A DNA stretch of 42,463 nt, taken from Hellea sp. GTDB taxonomy: Bacteria; Pseudomonadota; Alphaproteobacteria; Caulobacterales; Maricaulaceae. A program made the translations under genes and the position numbers. Positions within the stretch are counted from its first letter, which is position 1. Each line of letters opens with the position of its first letter. The notes under the pieces are model-generated. The model was not told where the DNA came from and ran no database searches. It saw only the letters and a program-made list of their open reading frames with translations. The stretch lies in assembly GCA_020629195.1 (NCBI GenBank), contig JAHDDT010000003.1, positions 2,569-45,031 on the forward strand, written 5' to 3'. Shown here piece after piece: positions 37,053 to 42,463 of the stretch.

Positions 37053-37967
37053 ATGTTGAATAGACGTCATTTCATTATTGGTAGTTTAGCGCTGGGTGGG
37101 TGTGGCCCTGCCATTGTTACAAAGCCGTCAAAGCGTCTTGCTGTGACAATGGATGATTTCAATATTGGCTTCAATGTTCGTCTGAATCCACGGGAACGAA
37201 ATGAGCGTATCCTTGCCGCATTTGAGACCCATAATCACAAAGCCGCAGGGTTCGTAACTGGCCGATTTGTGGACAGTATGTTCGGGGATGAGGTTGTAAA
37301 GAGTTGGTCAGACGCTGGACATTTAATTGGTAATCACAGCTATTCTCATATGAATTCAACAGAGGAAGCCGCCAATCTTGTTACGGCCGACATTTTAAAA
37401 AACCACGCTTTTCTGTCACGATATAATGGATATGAAAAAATTTTCCGTTTCCCATATTTGGCCGAAGGCGGGTCTGTTGAGAAAGTTAAAATCTACCGTA
37501 ATTTCTTGAGAGCTAACGGATTTCAAAATGGCGCTGTAACGATTGATACTGTGGACTGGTATATTTCAAGCCGGCTCGAAACTCGCTTAAAAGCAGATAA
37601 GAACGCAGATATTGAGCCCTATCGCGATTACTATGTGAAAGCTGTGGTGACTTTAGCGGAGCATTTCCAAGCTTTGGCAGAGCGAATTGGTCAAATTGAT
37701 GTGCCGCACTCTATGTTGATGCATCATAACATTTTAAATGGCTTGTTCTTGGGCGATGCTCTGAGCGCTCTTAAGGAGGCAGGTTGGTCTCTGATTGATG
37801 CTAAGGAGGTTTTTGCACACCCCCTTTATGATCTTGAACCTAAAACACCAACGCGAAGCCGTAGTCTATTATCTGTCTTGGCCCAAGAAAAAGGCATAGA
37901 AGATACGGGTTATCCCGAAGCTTATCGAAATTGGGGTAAAAAAACGATGGACGCTTTGAGGCTCTAG
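37053..37967 (+). CDS. Polysaccharide deacetylase family lipoprotein
   Basis: Lipobox LALGGCG; RLAVTMDDFNIG, GNHSYSHMNS, FRFPYLAEGG. Confidence 0.85.
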   Translation: MLNRRHFIIGSLALGGCGPAIVTKPSKRLAVTMDDFNIGFNVRLNPRERNERILAAFETHNHKAAGFVTGRFVDSMFGDEVVKSWSDAGHLIGNHSYSHMNSTEEAANLVTADILKNHAFLSRYNGYEKIFRFPYLAEGGSVEKVKIYRNFLRANGFQNGAVTIDTVDWYISSRLETRLKADKNADIEPYRDYYVKAVVTLAEHFQALAERIGQIDVPHSMLMHHNILNGLFLGDALSALKEAGWSLIDAKEVFAHPLYDLEPKTPTRSRSLLSVLAQEKGIEDTGYPEAYRNWGKKTMDALRL

Positions 37968-37980
37968 TCTAAACAGATAA

Positions 37981-39213
37981 GTGATGAGCTCTATAAATCC
38001 GAACACACCTTGGCTTAGCAGTAAAGCCGTCGCGGCTATATTTAATGCCTTGCCCAAAGACAGCACGCGCTTCGTTGGCGGCTGTGTGCGCAATGCACTT
38101 ATGGGCCAAGAGGTGGGTGATATTGATCTTGCGACACAACTTAAGCCGCATGACGTTGCTGCGGCATTGGACGCCGCGAAAATTAGATATGTGCCGACGG
38201 GAATAGATCACGGAACTTTAACAGCTGTAATAGGCGGTGAACCATTTGAGATCACAAGTTTACGCAAAGATGTTGAAACCGATGGCCGCCGCGCGGTCAT
38301 CGCCTTTACCCAAGACTGGGCTGAGGATGCGCAGCGCCGTGATCTGACGATAAATGCGCTTTATGCAGATATTGATGGCCAAGTTTTTGATCCAACTGGC
38401 CAAGGTTTGGACGACTTAAAGGCCATGAAATTTCGCTTTGTTGGAGAGGCCGAAGACCGCGTGAAAGAAGACTACCTGCGTATCCTGCGCTTCTTTAGGT
38501 TTTTGGCGTGGTATGGCGGTAAGGGCAAGATTGATGCGAAAGCCCTGAAGGCCTGCCGTGAAAACCGCAAAGGCCTTAAAAAACTCTCCGCCGAACGAGT
38601 CTGGTCTGAGATCAAGAAAATGCTCCTTGCGCGCGATCCGTCCCGTGCGGTTGGGATTATGCTGACAAATGAGATTCTCGATACATTATTACCCGAAGCC
38701 AGTAACGCAGATGGCCTGACACGCATGATCGCGCTGGAACAGCGTGAAGCCATAGAGCCTGACCCGCTCTTGCGGCTTATGGCGATGAGCGCGAGAGAGC
38801 CCCTCCAAATGGCGCTCTTATGTAAGCGCTTGAAAATGAGCACAAAGGAAACGGCGCGCTTACGGGGGTGGGCGGATAGTTCAGCCGCGCTTGATCCGCA
38901 TGCAGAGGAGCGAGAGAAACTAAAGGCCATTTATCTTGCAGGAAAACAAGTTGTCATTGATCGTGCGCGGTTAAGAGCCGCTGGCGAAGAGGATGCTTTA
39001 TTAAGTTCGCGTTGGATGAGTTTGGCTGATTTGGCCATGGGCTGGACAGCTCCGGAGTTTCCGCTGACCGGAAAAGATCTAAAAAAAGCGGGTGTAGAGC
39101 CCGGACCGCAAATGGGTAAAAAACTTGAAGCCTTGAAAGCTTTGTGGGTGCGGAGTGGTTTTACGGCAGATCGCGATAAACTTCTTATGGCTCTTAAACT
39201 CTTAAACCGTTAG
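37981..39213 (+). CDS. cca: CCA tRNA nucleotidyltransferase / poly(A) polymerase family
   Basis: TRFVGGCVRNALMGQEVGDIDLATQLKPHDV, AQRRDLTINALYADIDGQVFDPTGQGLDDL, EDYLRILRFFRFLAWYG. Confidence 0.92.
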   Translation: MMSSINPNTPWLSSKAVAAIFNALPKDSTRFVGGCVRNALMGQEVGDIDLATQLKPHDVAAALDAAKIRYVPTGIDHGTLTAVIGGEPFEITSLRKDVETDGRRAVIAFTQDWAEDAQRRDLTINALYADIDGQVFDPTGQGLDDLKAMKFRFVGEAEDRVKEDYLRILRFFRFLAWYGGKGKIDAKALKACRENRKGLKKLSAERVWSEIKKMLLARDPSRAVGIMLTNEILDTLLPEASNADGLTRMIALEQREAIEPDPLLRLMAMSAREPLQMALLCKRLKMSTKETARLRGWADSSAALDPHAEEREKLKAIYLAGKQVVIDRARLRAAGEEDALLSSRWMSLADLAMGWTAPEFPLTGKDLKKAGVEPGPQMGKKLEALKALWVRSGFTADRDKLLMALKLLNR

Positions 39214-39221
39214 GCGGCATT

Positions 39222-39866
39222 ATGTCTTTGAAACTCTATATAGGAAATTATAATTATTCGTCTTGGTCGCTTCGGCCTTGGCTCGTGCTGCGGAAAGCTG
39301 AATTGCCCTTTGAGGAGGAGGTGATTGATCTGGATATACCAGGATATAAGGACAAGCTTTTGTCACTTACGGATGCTGGCACGGTGCCTGTTCTGCAAAT
39401 CAATGACGATATGTTGCCCGATAGCCTTGCGATTTCAGAATTTTGCGCGAAAGCCGTTCCTAACCTTTGGCCCAAAGACCCCGTGCAAAAGGCCGAAGCC
39501 TTGCGCGTTACTAAATTGATGCATGAGGGCTTTCAGGCCCTTCGCGATGAAGCGCCGATGAATTTGCGCCGCCGCACCTCAAAGCCTGTGCCGCAAAACT
39601 GTCTGGACGACGCCGCCGAAATGGTGGCGCTTTGGGATGAGCTTCTTTCGCGTCATGACGGGCCGTTTTTGTTTAATGACTGGTCTATCGCGGACGCATT
39701 CTACACTCCCGCAGCGACGCGTTTTGCAAGTTATGATCTGCCCAGAACGGCACGTTCAGATACTTATATATCTGAACTTATGTCCGATGCGGATTTTCAG
39801 GACTGGGAAGCACAAGCTTTCATCGAAACCCATATTTTGCCAGAGACAGATAAGGTCAATCAATGA
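39222..39866 (+). CDS. Glutathione S-transferase family protein
   Basis: LYIGNYNYSSWSLRPWLVLRKAELPFEEEVIDL, GTVPVLQINDDMLPDSLAISEF. Confidence 0.9.
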   Translation: MSLKLYIGNYNYSSWSLRPWLVLRKAELPFEEEVIDLDIPGYKDKLLSLTDAGTVPVLQINDDMLPDSLAISEFCAKAVPNLWPKDPVQKAEALRVTKLMHEGFQALRDEAPMNLRRRTSKPVPQNCLDDAAEMVALWDELLSRHDGPFLFNDWSIADAFYTPAATRFASYDLPRTARSDTYISELMSDADFQDWEAQAFIETHILPETDKVNQ

Positions 39867-40390
39867 ACTTAAAAGACGCTATTCGTACGATACCAGATTT
39901 CCCAAAGCCCGGAATTATGTATCGTGATATCACCACGCTTTTGACAAATCGTAGGGCTTTGGCGGAAGCTGTGATACGGCTGGCTGAACCTTACAAACAC
40001 AAGGATGTTGATAATATTGCAGGCATAGAAGCGCGTGGTTTTACCTTTGGAACGGCCGTTGCCTATGAGCTTGGGGCGGGATTTGTGCCCGTTCGTAAGA
40101 AAGGGAAATTGCCTTTTGATACCTTTGAGCAAGACTATAAATTAGAATATGGCGAAGATACTCTAGAGGTTCATGCGGATAGTATTCGCAAAGGTGAGAA
40201 TGTGGTTATCATTGATGATCTGATCGCGACGGGCGGAACGGCCGAAGCGACTGTGAAGCTCTTAAGGCGGACTGGCGCGAATATTATTGGCGCAGCTTTT
40301 GTAATTGATTTACCTGAGCTTGGGGGCGTTGAGCGGTTAGTTAAAATGGGTATCCCTGTGACAACGCTTGTGAAATTTGAAGGGCATTAA
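39863..40390 (+). CDS. apt: Adenine phosphoribosyltransferase
   Basis: IRTIPDFPKPGIMYRDITTLL, GIEARGFTFGTAVAYELGAGFVPVRKKGKLP, VVIIDDLIATGGTAEA; 4-nt overlap with the GST gene. Confidence 0.96.
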   Translation: MNLKDAIRTIPDFPKPGIMYRDITTLLTNRRALAEAVIRLAEPYKHKDVDNIAGIEARGFTFGTAVAYELGAGFVPVRKKGKLPFDTFEQDYKLEYGEDTLEVHADSIRKGENVVIIDDLIATGGTAEATVKLLRRTGANIIGAAFVIDLPELGGVERLVKMGIPVTTLVKFEGH

Positions 40391-40391
40391 A

Positions 40392-40844
40392 ATGACGAGA
40401 CCTATCAGTAGTTATCTTCTCTTTTTCGCATTGGCTTATGTCGGAATGCTTATTCTGTTTGCAGTCATTTCGATGTTCCTGTCGTCTGCGGGGAGTTCTG
40501 GAACAGTTATCGCGCCGTTTTTAGCCGCTATGATGATTGGCGAATTTTTTATTAAAAAAGAAAGGCGCGCGCCAAATGATGCGGAGCGCAATGCCTTAAC
40601 GATGGGGAGTTTCTTTATATTCGCTGCTATAAATATTGTTTTGCTGGTTCTGGCTTTTGTTGGCGGGGCTTTGGGGGATATTGAAGTTGATGGAAATGGG
40701 TTTGCGCTGATTTCAGGACTGCTTATCCTATTTTTAGGTGTTCTTTTCTTGATTGTCTTTTTTATGATGCGTTGGGCTTATGGCGGTCTCACCCGTAAGC
40801 GGGCCGAGAAGCTTTTAGGCGATCAAAATAGCACATTTGACTAA
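40392..40844 (+). CDS. Small integral membrane protein, four predicted TM segments
   Basis: Hydrophobic segments throughout; start at 40392 directly after the apt stop. Confidence 0.7.
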   Translation: MTRPISSYLLFFALAYVGMLILFAVISMFLSSAGSSGTVIAPFLAAMMIGEFFIKKERRAPNDAERNALTMGSFFIFAAINIVLLVLAFVGGALGDIEVDGNGFALISGLLILFLGVLFLIVFFMMRWAYGGLTRKRAEKLLGDQNSTFD

Positions 40845-40864
40845 CCCGCTGGAAAAGAGGGTTA
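40842..40864. other. Short inverted repeat TAACCC...GGGTTA spanning both convergent stop codons
   Basis: 6-bp arms; the stop codons of the plus and minus genes lie in the stem arms. Confidence 0.35.
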
Positions 40865-42463
40865 CTTAATGAGGGCGCGAATTTGAATTTCGCCTGTTGC
40901 GTTAATAGGTAAGGTCGCATTTGAAAAACGCACCACACATGCACCGCCATCGCAATCCGTATTCGCAGCGGGTAGGGCAGGAGACCCAAAGCTTCCGCCC
41001 GTAAAGCCCGTTGTTGTAGCGGATACAAACCGAACATTGCCCGGAAGTGTGTCAGATAAATCTATGTCTTCTGCCTGAGCGGTCGCAGACGCGTCATTAT
41101 TGACGGTAATTCTGTAAAGAACCTCATTGCCAGGAGTCATATAAAGCCCTGCGCTTGCAGGGTCATAGACTTCAACCGTTTTTACAGCGGTCACATTTGC
41201 CAGCAAACGCGGACACATTGAGAATTCATGGACAGACATGATTTGAAATGCGGGGTTTGCGGGTGCAGAAACATCATTTCCGTATTCAATTGTTACCCTG
41301 TCTATGGGAGAGTTAAATGTTACAGTGACATTGCCCGTCCCTTCAGTATTACCTGCATTGCCGCCTTGGCCAATGGCTGAATTCCCTGAGACATAATTTC
41401 GGGCGCTTGGCGTTAGTGTCGGGAATACTGTTGTGCCGTTAAGCTCACCCGTCACGGTCAGGCGGTCTGTCCAGCTTCCAAGATCAATGTCAAAGAGAGT
41501 GAATTGCAAAGCTTGAACACCTGTTCCGTCATCAATATCGGCTGTCAAGACGATTTGTTGAGACGTGTTTGCGTGATCCGCGGCAAATGCCAAGCTGAAT
41601 TCTGCGGGTGTTATGCCCCCGCTATAGGTGCTTTGCGTCACAGGTGTATTTACGCCCCCAATTTGCCCTAAATTCGCAGTGTCTCCGGTCACCGTAAAGA
41701 CGAGCGGAATACCGGCGACAGTATAGCTGTCCGTTAAATCGCCTCCGTTCCAACCATTTGTTCCGCCCGGGGCTTCCCATGCGTGAACGAATTGATCAAC
41801 AGCCGGGCAGCTAAGTGCTGGAGGTGTTGGCGGGGGCTGTACAAAAATTGTTGTGCTATCATAATCATCTTCTCCAGTGTCATTATTGCCTGGAGTAGAG
41901 TCAGAATCAGTTTGTGACGAAGAGGCAACTTCCGCTGTGACGGCGCCGCTGCTTTGCGAGATGACATCAAGTGTGAGCGTAATGGACGTGGTTCCTAAGC
42001 CCACAGTCCCCGGGATTGTCCATATGCCAGTGACGTCATTATAGCTTCCTGTTCCAGAAGAAGACGTAAAGTCCAGAAATGGTGGTAAGTCGATATCTAC
42101 AGTAACGCCTGATGTTGTCGATGGGCCGCTATTGTTGAGGTTATAGGTTATTGTAATCGTTTCCCCGGTCTCGGGGAAGCTGTCGGACACTGATGATGAA
42201 AGTGATAGATCTGCGCCTGTCGGGTTAGAGAAAATAAGAGAGGCCTCTAAGAAGGTTCCGTTTTCTGTATTAAAATCATCACACATCGTCAGGATCCAGG
42301 TTCCATCTGCGTTTTGTCCCGTAAATGCCGAGAGCGGATTGCTCGGTGTTACTGTATGTTGGTAGAGAGGAGCATTAACGTTATGAGGGCCATCCGCTGA
42401 GCCTGTGTTGATTGCTACTGTAGCGCCGTCATCCATCAGAATGTTATAATCATCATCATTACC
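40862..42463 (-). CDS. Surface/secreted protein with proprotein-convertase P-domain-like segment and DUF11 domains (5' end outside the window)
   Basis: The frame is open to the right edge (GNDDDYNILMDDGATVAINTG...). P-domain-like PLSAFTGQNADGTWILTMCDDFNTENGTFLEASLIFS; DUF11-like DLSLSSSVSDSFPETGETITITYNLNNSGPSTTSGVTVDIDLPPFLDF and C-terminal VLYRITVNNDASATAQAEDIDLSDTLPGNVRFVS. Confidence 0.8.
   Translation of the reverse strand, partial: GNDDDYNILMDDGATVAINTGSADGPHNVNAPLYQHTVTPSNPLSAFTGQNADGTWILTMCDDFNTENGTFLEASLIFSNPTGADLSLSSSVSDSFPETGETITITYNLNNSGPSTTSGVTVDIDLPPFLDFTSSSGTGSYNDVTGIWTIPGTVGLGTTSITLTLDVISQSSGAVTAEVASSSQTDSDSTPGNNDTGEDDYDSTTIFVQPPPTPPALSCPAVDQFVHAWEAPGGTNGWNGGDLTDSYTVAGIPLVFTVTGDTANLGQIGGVNTPVTQSTYSGGITPAEFSLAFAADHANTSQQIVLTADIDDGTGVQALQFTLFDIDLGSWTDRLTVTGELNGTTVFPTLTPSARNYVSGNSAIGQGGNAGNTEGTGNVTVTFNSPIDRVTIEYGNDVSAPANPAFQIMSVHEFSMCPRLLANVTAVKTVEVYDPASAGLYMTPGNEVLYRITVNNDASATAQAEDIDLSDTLPGNVRFVSATTTGFTGGSFGSPALPAANTDCDGGACVVRFSNATLPINATGEIQIRALIK

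Noticed and set aside
38472-38930. 152-aa minus-strand ORF
   Set aside because: Antisense to cca, Ser/Arg-rich, no support.
1-42463. CRISPR arrays, tRNA/rRNA genes, insertion sequences, prophage genes
   Set aside because: None recognised on reading either strand; gene order looks like stable chromosomal DNA.

Overview
The window comes from an alphaproteobacterium. Gene content suggests Maricaulales/Caulobacterales-like, but this is inference. The left half (about 1-20.7 kb) is a sugar-catabolic island. It contains a 5'-end GH3 gene cut by the window edge, two LacI-family regulators, SSS and MFS sugar transporters, a two-domain SGNH/CE2-like esterase, a translationally coupled pair of tryptophan-halogenase-family genes, an ExoP-like GH3 beta-glucosidase, two glucokinases and a zwf-pgl-edd-glk-gluconolactonase operon. 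The best-supported regulatory signal is a perfect 14-bp palindrome, TGACAGCGCTGTCA. It occurs at four intergenic sites, with one degenerate copy (3183-3196) and one core variant TGACAACGTTGTCA (451-464); together these outline a LacI-type regulon. At zwf the operator overlaps the -35 of a near-consensus promoter (TTGACA-N17-TCTAAT). The most unusual protein-level feature is the halogenase pair: the first copy keeps all recognisable catalytic motifs, and the second has lost the FAD, halide and catalytic-Glu motifs while keeping the Lys. The right half (about 20.7-42.4 kb) is mostly ordinary: SOUL protein, ABC exporter, RecQ, QueC/QueE, small secreted proteins including an 11-residue-repeat lipoprotein and an EF-hand protein, a MoxR/DUF58/BatA-DUF4159 operon, NUDIX, polysaccharide deacetylase, CCA transferase, GST, apt and an edge-truncated P-domain/DUF11 surface protein. 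No CRISPR, tRNA, rRNA or mobile element was recognised. All calls come from reading the sequence and the supplied translations; no searches were run.
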